The notes under the pieces: generated by a model
The model's database searches: none
What the model was told of the DNA's origin: nothing
The model's input: the letters and a program-made list of their open reading frames with translations, nothing else
In this document: positions 1 to 10,800 of the stretch, in pieces
How the letters are laid out: the number at the start of each line of letters is the position of its first letter
Numbering within the stretch: position 1 is the first letter of the stretch
Made by a program: the position numbers and the translations under genes
Source: Siphlonurus alternatus
Taxonomy: Eukaryota > Arthropoda > Insecta > Ephemeroptera > Siphlonuridae
Reading direction: 5' to 3'
Assembly: GCA_949825025.1 (NCBI GenBank)
Contig: OX463782.1
Location: forward strand, 5,901,501-5,965,500
Length of the DNA: 64,000 nucleotides

Positions 1-2913
1 CATTGAAATAAGGTTTCTCAATTATCTTATTAATTGAATTTACATTCGAGTATCTTAAATGATTTTGGGTTCACATTTTGTCTTCAGTAGTCTTCACTAA
101 AACTATGCCATGAACAAACTAAAAGGATAAATCTGTACTTGAACGACACAAAACAACAACAACATATTTTTTGAAAAAATACATATTATAAATGTATATT
201 ATAATTCATGCGCCCAATCCCCCCAATCTCTATTTGATAAACTCCCTATATAATGATACAAAAAGTGATAAAAATTAAATGTATTTAATAAAGACTAAAC
301 AAGGTTTTATTTTATAATAATATTGACGATTTTTATCAGAGTTACTTATTTATTTATTTTTTTTTCTGTAGAAGCATTCAAAAGCATTAAGGACACATTT
401 AGGGCTCAAAATTGTAAGACTAAAATTTTTGAACAAAAATACCTAAAATTTCAATCACTGAAAAACACGATACAATTTTTCTATTTATTATAACATAAGA
501 CTTTTCCATTTTTATCCCTCCACACAAACCAAAAGTGGAAATTTTCTTGTAACTACATATCACACCAGCATGCAATAAATTACAGAAAAAAATTGTTACG
601 TGTAATACCGGCTTTAAAGTGACCCTAAACTCTGATGTGAAAGCCCCCTATAATGTGTTTATTATTCCGAATTGTCTTGCATGTAAGGATTTTGTAATTT
701 GAACTATTATTTTTGTATAGAGCTTAAAGTAAGCGTTCTCAAATCCAGCCTGGCACAAGACGTGGCATAATAATAAAGAAAAAAAAAACGTCAATGCTGG
801 TTCAATCAATACAGAAGTATTTGCTGTAAGCCGCACACATGCAGAGAATGGAAAATAATCTGATGTTATTGTTATAAGTTGTCATTCTCATTCTCGTTTG
901 ACATTCTCACAGCCTGCTCAACTGATGTACTGCGCCGTATCTGACCTAGTTAAATAATTATTCAAGTGAACTTTATTTGCATACACCAATAACAATGATC
1001 CACATCGATATTGTTCAGTGGCAACTAAAAAATATAATACATATCTTCATTCCAAAACTAGGCATTTAAATAATATCATGGCTTAGAATTATATTAATTA
1101 TATATTTAGGATATATATTTAGGACCTTTAACCGAACCCTGAAGTTAAGTTTTTTTTTTTTTTTTTTTTACTTGAGCTTCCCAGCTTTTCGTAGATCCTA
1201 CCTAATAGTATTGCACCTATCAGTGCTTATAGGATTTTGTGAATCCCTTCTAAAACGCCCCGGCCTTAGTTTAGCAAACCAACCCAACATTTACGTAGTT
1301 GTAACTGAGGAAACCATTGGAACCTCATTGATGGAGAATGCCATAAGTCACCTCCTGAATGCACAATTTCTTAATATTATGCATACTGTATAGGGAACAA
1401 GCGACTGACATACACTAAAAAAATGCAGACGAGTTTTGCTCAGTATAAACTTTGTATCTCGAATAATAAAGATAGATGTTAGGTCAAAAAGGGTTACTTT
1501 CTATAGTCTGTATAATATACTGCGTATATCTATGCTATGTGACATGGATATGTATCACTGGACAGCATTCCGGCTGTTAATGATGGGAATTAATGCATGA
1601 GACGGATCACAGTATTGATGAAATGGTAAAGATCGCTTGACCTGACGTCGTTCTTTGTACTTGAAGATACAAAGTTCATGATGACGTAAGTGGTTAACAT
1701 TTCAATTGAGTCTGCGCTAGTAAGAAATGTCCAATTGTTTCAGTGTGGGTGGTGTGTTAGTTACTGATTTTCTTTGTCACAGTGACACATTATTTATAAA
1801 TTAACACGATTATATCAAAATTACCAAGCAAATCTATATACGGTAAAAAAAATAACAGCTTTACTGTATTAACCCTAAAATTAGAAATGCCTTTTTAGTC
1901 CCACGCATGCTTATATATTCCAAACAATCCACAGTTGTCTATATAATTATAGTTATATACTGACATTTTTTTAAAATTGATTTCCTAGTGTGTTTTTTTC
2001 TACATTGATTTTCTCTTTGTAGTTTTTTTGTTACTTCTTCCAGAAATACATTGCTTGGAGGCCATATAGGATTAGTATTTTTTTAATTTTTTTTAAATGT
2101 TTTTTTTTTCCTGCTGCTGTTAAATGGTCCATGGATAAATTAGACTAGAATCCCCCCCCCCTCCTGATCATGCTAGGGTTGACAAAATCTAAAAGTTTGA
2201 AGAAACGACAAAAAATAAAAATTCCTACCCCATTGTTTTCGAGCCAAAAGACTAAACCTATTTTCTACTAGTTTCGAAAGCAGCTTTTCAAAACTTTCCA
2301 TAAAGCTCATTCTTATCAGTAAAACTATGATACATGTAGCCTTGCTGGCAAGTGGGAAAAGAGGGTTTTGATTCTAGTGGTTTATTATTTATTTGCATCT
2401 TTTTGTGAGCCTCCCTAGCCCAATAGCCTACTCCGAGGATGGAAGAAAGGGGGGAAGGGATGGTGTACATATTTTTCCGTGAAATAAAATCTTATAGGTT
2501 TTATTCCTTTTTTGTTCTAAAGTTTATCAATGACATAAATTTGCTTCATTTACATAAAATCAATACACCAAAATGTTGACTGTTCTCGTAATACGTCAGA
2601 GAATACTATATAATCCCGAGACAATGTCAAGCTGAACGAATCAATCTGCAGTGAGCTAGAAGCAGACAGAAGCTTTTGTTACGCAATTTGTTCCAAGATA
2701 AAAATAGTCGTAAAATAGAAACTTTGATTCTCTTTGATGGCAAAGGTCGATCTAAAAATTAGTCTTAAATCAATGGGCAGGTATTGATATTTGAATTTTC
2801 CCGCCTGTTATTTATAAATCACCATCCAAGCAGCAGGTCAAAGACTGCGTCATACCACGACAAAGGTGAATCAATTTTTATTAGCTAATGTAGTGCTTTT
2901 ACTGTATTATATA

Positions 2914-2920
<7 letters not shown>
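1..2920. other. AT-rich gene-free left flank
   Basis: I see no coding region here. The short open frames (for example 648-836 minus and 1172-1393 plus) have no recognisable domains, no splice context and the base composition of the background. Homopolymer runs lie at about 1150-1169 (T) and 2153-2161 (C). A short palindromic-element fragment near 372 is listed separately. Confidence 0.6.
372..420 (+). repeat. Fragment of the palindromic element family seen at 63.0 kb
   Basis: The stretch reads GCATTCAAAAGCATTAAGGA and then CACATTTAGGGCTC. It matches the left terminus of the palindromic element at 63045, which has GCATTCACAAAGTCCTAAGG followed by CCACATTTAGGGCTC. Only one terminus is recognisable, so this is a relic or solo end. 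The match is by eye over about 40 bases. Confidence 0.6.
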
Positions 2921-2946
<26 letters not shown>

Positions 2947-5768
2947 TTTATTTCGATACTGGTTGTACAATACAACATTGATCACGTCACAAATAAACAT
3001 ATGAACCTTAAAATACACAATAAAATTCATTATCAACATAAGAAATGTCTTATATCACTATAAAATACTTGCACATTTTTTAACCATCTTGAAGACACTG
3101 TTCTGAGAGTTTATTTGCAAAAAACATTTTAACTGAATAGAATTCTTTCTTAATAAGTACATCTTTAAGCTTCGTTTTAAACAGAATATCACTCTCAATA
3201 TTTCTTATACATGCTGGCAAAAAATCATAAATTTTTGCCGATTGGTAGAGTGGACTTTTTTCTAATAATGCAGATTTATGACTTACAATAACAGTTTTCT
3301 CCTTATTTCTAGTTTGGTATACATGGTTTTGATGTTCATACAATTCGAAATGTTTTCTTTTAAATAATGCACAGCTTAATACATACATACATGGTAATGT
3401 GAGCATATTATTATTTTTAAAATGAGTAACACATGAGTCTCTCTTTTTAAACCTTAACATTGTTCTCAGTGCTCGTTTTTGAGCTATAAATAGCCTTGAA
3501 ATAGATTGCTCATTTGATCCATAAAAAATTAAGCCATATGATAGGTGCGAGTAAACGTACGCATAATAAATCGAAAATAATGCTTCTAATGATACATGCT
3601 CCCTTATTGAGTATAGAACAAAATTGCCTGAGTTTATTTTTTTTATTACATCTTCCATGTGGAATTTCCAATCCAAATTTTCGTGTATAGTAAAACCTAA
3701 AAATTTTGTTTTTACTACTCTTTTAATGGCTTTATTTTTTATTTTAAGTAGATAACTATGACATTGAATATTTCTAGCTGTGTGAAATTGCATAAACACT
3801 GTCTTCTTATCATTTAATATTAATTCGTTGTGGTTACACCAATTTTTCATATCAATTAATGTTTTATTTGCTTTCTGTATTACATCATCCTCCGAATCAC
3901 CAGTAATAATGGCTGTAGTGTCATCTGCATATTTTATTATTGTAGCATCGGGGATGCTTTTCGGTAATTCATTCGTCCCAATTCCAAACAAAGTCGGGGA
4001 AATTTTTCCACCCTGGGGAACCCCTACTGACAGCGTTAGGGTGTCTGATTTAACACTATGCTTTTGACCCTCTGACGTTTTATTTATTTCTACGTACTGT
4101 TGACGGGAAGACAGATAAGAATCTATTAATTTTACGCTATTAGTGTCACAACCAATATTTTTAAGTTGACCAGTTACAATTTCTTTATTTAGTGTATCGA
4201 ACGCTTTTGACAGATCAAAAAAAATTACCACACAAAACTTTTTTTTATCAATTGCTGAATAAATAGTGTTTAACAGATCAAAAGCTGCCGTTGTCGTGGA
4301 CCTGTTTTTAACGAAACCATGTTCATTTTTAGATATAAGATTATTTTCTATTCTATACTCAGTCAATTGCTCATCCAGTATACTCTCAAACAATTTTGCA
4401 AAAACTGATGGCTTCGATATGCCCCTATAATTATCAATTACTTGTTTATCTCCCTCTTTTAAAAACGGGAGGACACAAGACAGTTTCAAAATACGAGGAA
4501 AGACACATTCTGCGATTGAATCGTTTATAAGAGATGTTAGCGGTACCGCAAGCAAATTCTTACAATACTTAACTACTGTATACGGCACTTCGTCCGGACC
4601 TGCAGCGTTTTTGTTGGGGAGTGCGTTTATATGTTCAATTAGTTTTAAATAATGAATTTTTTTAAATTGAAAATTAGCTACTACTTCTTTTTGGTCAACA
4701 ATTTCATTTAATCCGTAATTTTCTTTTTTGTTAATACTATCAATATTACTGTTAATTAAATTTTCTATTGTTTTAACAAAAAAATTATTGTATATATTGC
4801 TTATTTCTATTGGGGACGATATTATATTCCCATTAAATTTTATGTCTGATATACACTTTGAATTTTTTGATGATGACATGTTACAACCACTTTTAATTAT
4901 TTCCCAACTGGCTTTAATTTTATTGTCCGCATTTTTAATTTTAGCGCTATTTTCATCAAGTTTAGCAACACAAATTTTCTGTTTATGAACTTTTAGTAAA
5001 TTTTTATATTCCGGCAGCAATTCAGAATTTATATATTTAGCCTGAATAAAAAGTTCTTTCAATTCATGTCCTTCGGATATTAGCTGCGGATTTTTTGTTA
5101 TCCAGCTGGTTTTTTTTATACTGTTATTAATTTTCCTTTTAATTTTTGGGAATGCTTCATTAAAATAAAAAATAAATATTTCAAAAAACAGTTCCCATTT
5201 TCTTTCTAAATCCACTCCAGGTATTAAAAGTGAGTCCCAGTTTTCTCTTATTAACATCCTAAATAAATATTCAAAATTCTCTTTACTAAACTGTCTTGAT
5301 GAGAAAGTTAAAATATTATTAAATAGTGTATTGTTCTTTTTGTCTAGTTCAAACTTTACAATTGTATACTTATGATCTGACAAAATTGTGTCTTTACTGA
5401 CACATAATGTCTTTAGATCAAAATTTTTTACTATTGTATGATCGATTAGAGTAGCAGTTTTATTATTGGATTTATTACAGGCCACTCTAGTTGGTTGCTG
5501 ATTTAAAATATGCAGACCAAATGATTGCAATAAATCTGTGTAAGAAGTAACATTTTTATTTACTTTTAAAATATTAATATTTATATCACCAGCTAATAAA
5601 ATTTTATCATTTGGTTTGCATAAATTTATAATTTTTATGCACATGTTTTCAAAATTTTCTAAAAATTTATTTATACCTTTATCGTCTACATGATTCATAT
5701 TCTTTTTATTAGTTTTATATTTAAAAGCATTAATATTCAATACATCAGGCGCGGTGCGGCTGCATGAT
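2921..5768 (-). mobile_element. 5'-truncated LINE (Jockey/CR1-like non-LTR retrotransposon)
   Basis: The element runs on the minus strand. Its 5' end, near 5768, enters the endonuclease domain in mid-frame, so the promoter, any ORF1 and the N-terminal part of the endonuclease are missing. This is the usual 5' truncation from incomplete target-primed reverse transcription. The 3' end carries an AATAAA at 2947-2952 (minus) and a short tail of repeated TTA units at about 2921-2946 instead of a pure poly(A). I could not find convincing target-site duplications. Being truncated, it cannot be autonomous, although its reverse-transcriptase frame is undamaged, which points to recent insertion. Confidence 0.85.
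3080..5740 (-). CDS. LINE ORF2: partial endonuclease plus reverse transcriptase
   Basis: The frame is 886 codons long. The first ~130 residues are the C-terminal part of an apurinic-type endonuclease, with a LLAGDININ strand near residue 47 and a SDHKYTIV segment near residue 120. The reverse transcriptase follows: a KNAAGPDEVP motif near 380, a FFDLSKAFDTL motif with a catalytic Asp near 513, GVPQGGKISP, and the catalytic YADD box near residue 605. After it come a TKFLGFTI motif and a thumb or connection region with QKRALRTM. The layout fits the Jockey/CR1 group. The nominal first codon is TTG, and the frame stays open upstream to about 5768, so this is not a native start. No stop or frameshift interrupts the RT. 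The product would copy LINE RNA at chromosomal nicks. Assignment to a clade is inference. Confidence 0.85.
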   Translation of the reverse strand: MNINAFKYKTNKKNMNHVDDKGINKFLENFENMCIKIINLCKPNDKILLAGDININILKVNKNVTSYTDLLQSFGLHILNQQPTRVACNKSNNKTATLIDHTIVKNFDLKTLCVSKDTILSDHKYTIVKFELDKKNNTLFNNILTFSSRQFSKENFEYLFRMLIRENWDSLLIPGVDLERKWELFFEIFIFYFNEAFPKIKRKINNSIKKTSWITKNPQLISEGHELKELFIQAKYINSELLPEYKNLLKVHKQKICVAKLDENSAKIKNADNKIKASWEIIKSGCNMSSSKNSKCISDIKFNGNIISSPIEISNIYNNFFVKTIENLINSNIDSINKKENYGLNEIVDQKEVVANFQFKKIHYLKLIEHINALPNKNAAGPDEVPYTVVKYCKNLLAVPLTSLINDSIAECVFPRILKLSCVLPFLKEGDKQVIDNYRGISKPSVFAKLFESILDEQLTEYRIENNLISKNEHGFVKNRSTTTAAFDLLNTIYSAIDKKKFCVVIFFDLSKAFDTLNKEIVTGQLKNIGCDTNSVKLIDSYLSSRQQYVEINKTSEGQKHSVKSDTLTLSVGVPQGGKISPTLFGIGTNELPKSIPDATIIKYADDTTAIITGDSEDDVIQKANKTLIDMKNWCNHNELILNDKKTVFMQFHTARNIQCHSYLLKIKNKAIKRVVKTKFLGFTIHENLDWKFHMEDVIKKINSGNFVLYSIREHVSLEALFSIYYAYVYSHLSYGLIFYGSNEQSISRLFIAQKRALRTMLRFKKRDSCVTHFKNNNMLTLPCMYVLSCALFKRKHFELYEHQNHVYQTRNKEKTVIVSHKSALLEKSPLYQSAKIYDFLPACIRNIESDILFKTKLKDVLIKKEFYSVKMFFANKLSEQCLQDG

Positions 5769-5769
5769 T

Positions 5770-6224
5770 AATTTTAAACGATTTTCTTTATATTTTTTAG
5801 AACGAAAAAAGACTAATATTTTAGTGTCTGAATTTTAATTAATATTAAGAAATTATGTAGATTAAATTTTCAAACTTAGCTGATGGCATACTTATTGTTA
5901 GTTATAATGTATAATTATATATATTATGTCTCAGCTAATATACACACTTAAAATTATAATAATATGTATACAAGAAGTGTTTTTTTAGTATAATATATTA
6001 CATATTAGCATATAATATATATATTTGTAACTAACTTACATGAAATTTGTTTATTAAATTGCGAAATGAGGGTAGAAGAAGGCATGCTTATGCTTCTCTG
6101 CTTTCTTGTTTCAGTTTTTTTTTAGTTCAAGTACTATTTTTTTAAAGTATTGAAAGCAGTGACCATGTCGTCTTTCGGCGTCACTTCTTAATAAAATTTA
6201 TAGAGCTAACACGCCAAAAAAGGG
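5770..6224. other. AT-rich spacer
   Basis: I find nothing coding or structured in this stretch apart from short A/T runs. It separates the LINE 5' end from a MITE-B fragment. Confidence 0.5.
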
Positions 6225-6352
6225 CGTGGCCGTCATACAACATTGAACTTTCAATAATTATTTGAAATAGTACTAGGAAAAAAACATAGAAAATTATGCT
6301 CCATCCGTTTATGTAATATTTTTAATGTAGGTTGTCCATTGCATTTAATGAA
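6225..6352 (+). repeat. MITE-B fragment (right half)
   Basis: The stretch contains GGGCGTGGC, then CTTTCAATAATTATTTGAAA, then AAATTATGCTCCATC and a terminal GTTGTCCAT. This is the same order as the right half of the full MITE-B copy at 11776-12112. The left half is absent, so it is a decayed partial copy. Confidence 0.6.
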
Positions 6353-6599
6353 TTAATTTTTATTCAAGTATTTGAAAATTAATTTCTTAAAATAATGTTA
6401 ATGTTTGTCTAAACCAAATTAACGAGCCAATCTATACATCAATTTTGTCTACACCTGTCCACATTAATTAGCTTAATTTAGGTTTAAATAACAGACTAGA
6501 AAACAAAGGGCTGCTGCAACCCTCACCTACTTTATACTTGGCCCCAGAGACTGAAATAAACAAACACGGTGGACGTTTGACAATGTAGCAACTTCATAA

Positions 6600-6935
6600 T
6601 ATTCGGGCCAAAGAGATTGTGTATGCTGCTAGAGACGTTTGTTTTAGAAATTGTTTTATATAGATTATAGATAGTAACTCCATGCACTAAACTGGGCCAA
6701 AGAGGTTTTCGCTTCTACATATAGAGCTGTAGGTTTTATTTTAATGTAGTAACTGCATCACTAAAATCGAGCCAAAGAGGTTGTATATTATAATTCTGGA
6801 GACGTTGATTTTGTTTGCATGTAGTAAGTTCAGAAAATTGGGTCAGTAAAGGTTAATTCTAGAGTTCATTCAATCAACTATTAACTAAAAAAAAAGACCA
6901 AAGAGGTTGTACGTTGGTAGAGATGCATTGCAGTT
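6600..6935 (+). repeat. Degenerate tandem repeat, about five units
   Basis: A core of GGGCCAAAGAGGTTGT followed by a TAGAGACGTT-like segment and ATGTAGTAACTnCA recurs with starts near 6605, 6694, 6769, 6840 and 6895. Spacing falls from about 89 to 55 bp. The copies are strongly diverged, which suggests an old minisatellite-like array. No open frame follows the unit. Confidence 0.65.
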
Positions 6936-7272
6936 GTTTCAAGTTGCTGTCCGACAGTTATCACCCATATAAATTGATGCGAGGTTTATTATTTGACTGA
7001 ACTGTCGCACTTATATAGCTATGTCAAGGCTAAATTTGATCGAAAATCCATTGATTTTTGAAGGCAACGTCAATTTAAATATTATCAAACTTCAATGCTG
7101 GTCTCAAGTACAAGCGTAATTAAGATACAGACCTTGCTATGTGACTGCATAACAAAAACAAAATGAATTGCACTAATACATATATAACTATTCTTCTTCT
7201 TCTTGCATGATCCGTTTTTGAGAATAGGCAATATTTAGCCATGCACTCAAGCACTAAATACATTACTTTCAG

Positions 7273-7320
<48 letters not shown>
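7273..7320. repeat. (TA)n microsatellite
   Basis: A pure TA dinucleotide tract of about 48 bp. Confidence 0.95.
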
Positions 7321-7324
<4 letters not shown>

Positions 7325-7734
7325 TTTCCATTGATAAATAAAATCAATGCCAAGTCACAATTGAATACCTGAGAAGTTTAAATATAGAACTGTTACTAAC
7401 AAAACAATCTGCTCTTTAAAATTACATAAATCTCATGAAATTATTGCCAAGTTTATAATATCAAATTTACAATAAAAGTGTTTCGATTTAAAATCTGACG
7501 CATATGGATGGCTTCCGTACACAGTTCACCTCCACAAACTCTGCAAATTACTCCCACTGCAAACATATCTCATCAGCCTACACAACGATCGTGTATTGTG
7601 CGTGGGCGAACGTTATTCTTACATGAATGAACACGTTATTGGAGGAGTAAATTAATTTTCGCTTGAATGTTAAAAGGTCATGCAAATGTTGACACTATAC
7701 AAAAGAAAATGAGAAAATACCTTTCTCTATACAA

Positions 7735-7872
7735 GAGTTGGCAGTGCTTGATTTTTAATTACGCGTATATATTTTATCACAGGTATCATCTTTCTTTTGT
7801 AAAGTAAAGAAAGGCATTTCATCCAACAGCATCTCAAACAGTGATATTAAAATTCTCTCTATAGATTTTTAG
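7735..7872 (+). repeat. Dispersed repeat R3, copy 1
   Basis: This copy contains TTTTATCACAGGTATCATCT, TTCTTTTGTA and GGCATTTCATCCAA, then GTGATATTAAAATTCTCT and AGATTTTTnGTGG. The same blocks appear in the same order and orientation at 13228-13360. The minus-strand frame that is open in the other copy is broken here. Confidence 0.7.
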
Positions 7873-8224
7873 TGGCACATGTACATGTGATAATCTCCTT
7901 AGCCAAGCTTAAATGTATATACACCTATAATTTTACCTTGAGTTTGGGTAACTTGATCATATACGATGTAGACAACTAGTTCAGTATGAAAATTCGGTTG
8001 ATTGGTTTGTATGTGCTCATTGCCCTTGCTATATTTAAAATCAACAAATCTGTGTTTTAGTGGTGAACATGTTGCCTAACTTCAGGATGAAATTAGTGCT
8101 CGTCTTATGTGCACACAATATTTATAATTAAGTCATATTTGGAATGCTATCCGAAAACATGTAGCTAATATTTATTTTATAAATTTGTGCCATGTTTACA
8201 TAAATATACTGTACAAGATGTACA
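7873..8224. other. AT-rich spacer with a short repeat fragment
   Basis: No gene is visible. Positions 8064-8086 (GAACATGTTGCCTAACTTCA) resemble short repeats at 12149-12170 and 49021-49047. Confidence 0.45.
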
Positions 8225-8297
8225 GTAAGAATAACAAAAGGCGCATGGTGATTAACAAGGCAATTTTCCACAGGACGACGAGGCGACGAATGTATAA
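8225..8297 (+). repeat. MITE-A fragment (right half)
   Basis: The stretch contains AGAATAAC, then GGTGATTAACAAGGC, CAATTTTCC and finally GACGAGGCGACGA. This is the right arm of the MITE-A hairpin whose best copy is at 60576-60711. The left arm is missing. Confidence 0.65.
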
Positions 8298-8654
8298 AAT
8301 ATTTTGGAGCTGCAGATTTAAATTAATAAAATATTTCTAATATATAATACGTATTTTTAGTAATTATTTAATTTTATTAATTAAACAATCTGCCACACCC
8401 CCTTTTCTAGCCTATATAGTGATACTAACCTCGTTTAGTGCATGAAAAACCAACAGTGTGGTACATGAATCGCATCCATTATTTCTAATGAATGAGCCAA
8501 GCCAGTAAACTAAATTTAAACTAAATTTACGCACGCAAACTGTTGTAAATGCAATTACAAAGTCTTGTCACAACATAACGTGTAATGCACCAGCTAATTA
8601 TTGTTACCGACGTAACAGCGCCCTCAGAGGTCTCCCGTAACTGCATCCTGTTTG

Positions 8655-8695
8655 CAGCCTGTGACGTCACACGGTGACCTCTGACGTCACAATAA
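8655..8695. promoter_or_regulatory. Pair of perfect CRE-type palindromes
   Basis: TGACGTCA occurs at 8662-8669 and again at 8682-8689, 20 bp apart (about two helical turns), inside a locally GC-richer patch from about 8610 to 8700. TGACGTCA is the consensus for CREB/ATF-type bZIP dimers. No gene start is visible nearby, so an enhancer role is inference only. Confidence 0.35.
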
Positions 8696-9053
8696 CATTA
8701 GTTAACCTTGGCTGCACTTGGGACGTTTATTTTATTAATAGGTATAGCTCGGGTCGCAACAAACTCTAACTGAAACGTTAAACCACTATTACATGATTTT
8801 ATTTGCCATTATTATTTAACGCAAGGTTAACTTCTCTCTTGAAGTCACTTTTGCAAAGAATTTGCGTGTTTAAATTTGTTATTTCTTTTATTCAAGTCGT
8901 TAGCAACATATATTTGTTTTGAGCAAAATTGCTTCGTGTAATTTTAGTATCTTTAATAAATCATTGTGACGTTCTCGTGTCATCATTCATTTTACACCAT
9001 GCTTTTAATATGACATCAAAATCTGAAGAAAACTGTAGTTTTATTGCATGCAA

Positions 9054-9180
9054 ATGTACACTCGTCGCCTTGAAAAATTTCCCACTTGCAGCCTTGTTAA
9101 TCACTATGCCCTGTGTTATTCTTATGGGTCATGGTGATTAACAAGGCCGTACAGGGAATTTTTCCGAGGTGATGACTGTT
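9054..9180 (+). mobile_element. MITE-A copy
   Basis: This is a hairpin-forming element. The left arm reads TGTACACTCGTCGCC then CAGCCTTGTTAATCAC. The right arm reads GGTGATTAACAAGGCC then GGAATTTTTCCGAGG and ends in GATGACTGT. The loop carries GTGTTATTCTTATGGG, as in the copy at 60.6 kb. A 70-codon frame that overlaps it has no coding signature. Confidence 0.8.
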
Positions 9181-9321
9181 CTGTTGTAAATATTTTTGTG
9201 TTCAGATAAAAATCAAATTTAAACAAAAAAATTATTATAATTTTGTTTAGTGGCTAGTCTTTCTATTCTTGCTATTTAGCGTGTATATATCTCTTGTTTA
9301 TTTTGGCACAACCAATTTAGT

Positions 9322-9575
9322 TCTTTTTTTTTTTTTTTTTGAAGGGCTAGAGGTGTGTTCTGTTATGACGCACGTACGTCACGAGTTAGAGCGGAGGTCA
9401 TACTTGACAAAAAATTTGGGAGAGAGAGAGACAATATTTTTACCCTTGCTGAAGGACGCGCCCTCATGCTACGCCGTAACTCCAGGAGGTGTGTCCCCGA
9501 TCGGACCGGCGCCGTACGTACCTCTGACGTCAAAGATGGAGATACGCCAAGAACCCAACAATATCAGACCTAAAT
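9322..9575 (-). mobile_element. Probable SINE-like retroposon with poly(A) tail
   Basis: A GC-rich block in an AT-rich setting ends in a poly(T) run on the plus strand at about 9324-9340, so on the minus strand it has a 3' poly(A) tail. A weak B-box-like GGTCCGATCGG lies near its minus-strand 5' end. No A box was recognised. It contains overlapping short frames, but I see no protein signature. It could instead be a fragment of a longer LINE. Confidence 0.4.
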
Positions 9576-9580
9576 AAGAT

Positions 9581-9861
9581 CAAAGTATAAAACATACAAT
9601 AGAATTGCAATGGAATTGAATAAAGAAAAAATAGATTCACAAACTTCGTCTTTCAAAAAGGATAAATTTCTTTCATGTATTAATACAATGTATTGTGTAT
9701 CATTTATATTATGGCTTGATATTTATTTTTTATTGCCAATTGATTTAATGTTTTTTTTTCTATCTTATACTGCAATACTTTAGTATTACACACACCGTAT
9801 AGAACAACGATAGACGCACACAATATGGTATATCTATTGATTTCTATATTTTTTAAATAAA
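9581..9861. other. AT-rich spacer between two retroposons
   Basis: I find no feature here beyond A/T runs. Confidence 0.5.
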
Positions 9862-10135
9862 TGTAATTTTTTTTTTTTTTTTTGTGAAACGATATAAAAA
9901 CATTCCTCCTCCTGATCATTACCGGGTGTATGACGGGGAGATTGTTAAGAGGGATGTACTCAGACTTCCTATTGTGCAATTTTTTCCCATTATATCGCTC
10001 ACTAGGACCCAAAGAGCCTCCCTCTTTTGTGCGGGCTGCGAGGCGGCAGGTGGACCATCGATCTGCGCGTCACTGCGGGCTCGAACCCGAGGCTTTGCCA
10101 AGACATCGTGACGTCATAGAGGCTTTCAGCTGAAA
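9862..10135 (-). mobile_element. tRNA-derived SINE with poly(A) tail
   Basis: Read on the minus strand, the element has a pol III B-box-like GGGTTCGAGCCC (plus coordinates about 10077-10088) followed by a GC-rich body of about 190 bp. It ends in a poly(A) tail, which is the poly(T) run at about 9867-9883 on the plus strand. B box, body and A-tail in this order make a typical SINE. The A box is degraded or absent. Open frames across it are by-products of its GC content. Confidence 0.6.
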
Positions 10136-10513
10136 AATTTTCTCCATAAGCCACCATGTTAAAAAAAATAAATTTATTCTAAGTATCTATTTAAGTTATT
10201 AATTTTAAACCATCTTCTACCCTCTATTTAGGAGTCTTTATGAATCAAGAATTTATTTTCCTCTAAAAAATTCCTTCAATGTCAAAAAAGCAATTACGAG
10301 TTTGTTTTTTTTACATGTTATGTTTGGATAGGACGGCGGGAACACTGCAAAATCAGCTGACTTAAAGCCTCTAATCAGTATACGCATTTAAACTCACCTT
10401 TTACATTAGCGACCAGCTGAATGAAGGTTAAAATCATGTTTTAACATGTTTTACAATTACTGCTAATGTTTATACTAACATTGACAAGCGGGTTTAAATT
10501 TCAATAACTCCAT

Positions 10514-10544
<31 letters not shown>

Positions 10545-10640
10545 GTTCATGATGCCAACTGGGACACAAATGTATCTGCAAGATTAGATCTTCCTGTCAC
10601 TTCTTTCCAATGAAATTCTTTCACTTCGTCACTAAATACA
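10136..10640. other. AT-rich spacer with poly(A) run
   Basis: Nothing coding is visible. A pure A run of about 25 bases at 10519-10543 lies upstream of the tRNA-like sequence. It may be the tail of another, unrecognised retroposon. Confidence 0.45.
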
Positions 10641-10644
10641 ACCA

Positions 10645-10800
10645 AACATGATAGCGCAGTGGTAAAACACATCTGGTTTGTAATCAGATGGTCGAGAGTT
10701 CAAATCCAGTTGTAACAGGAATCCATTACTGACTATCCTGCCTGAGTTTCCACGTTTCCACAGTCAATTTATAACATTACTTGACAAAACCTTTTCTATG
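10645..10800 (+). mobile_element. tRNA-Thr-like SINE head
   Basis: An A box (TAGCGCAGTGG, 10652-10662) and a B-box-like GAGTTCAAATCC (about 10696-10707) flank an anticodon arm. That arm has a CATCTG/CAGATG stem and a seven-base TTTGTAA loop, so the anticodon would be TGT (Thr). The T stem and acceptor stem do not pair, so this is not a functional tRNA. The sequence after it (CTGCCTGAGTTTCCACG and on) would be the SINE body. Its 3' limit is uncertain. Confidence 0.55.

Noticed and set aside
3828..4988. Plus-strand frames inside the LINE
   Set aside because: They are antisense shadows of the reverse-transcriptase frame.
9269..9577. 102-codon plus-strand gene
   Set aside because: It starts in AT-rich sequence and crosses a poly(T) tract into a retroposon body, with no protein signature.
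10645..10725. Functional tRNA-Thr(TGT) gene
   Set aside because: The anticodon arm is good, but the T stem and acceptor stem do not pair. A SINE head or tRNA pseudogene fits better.
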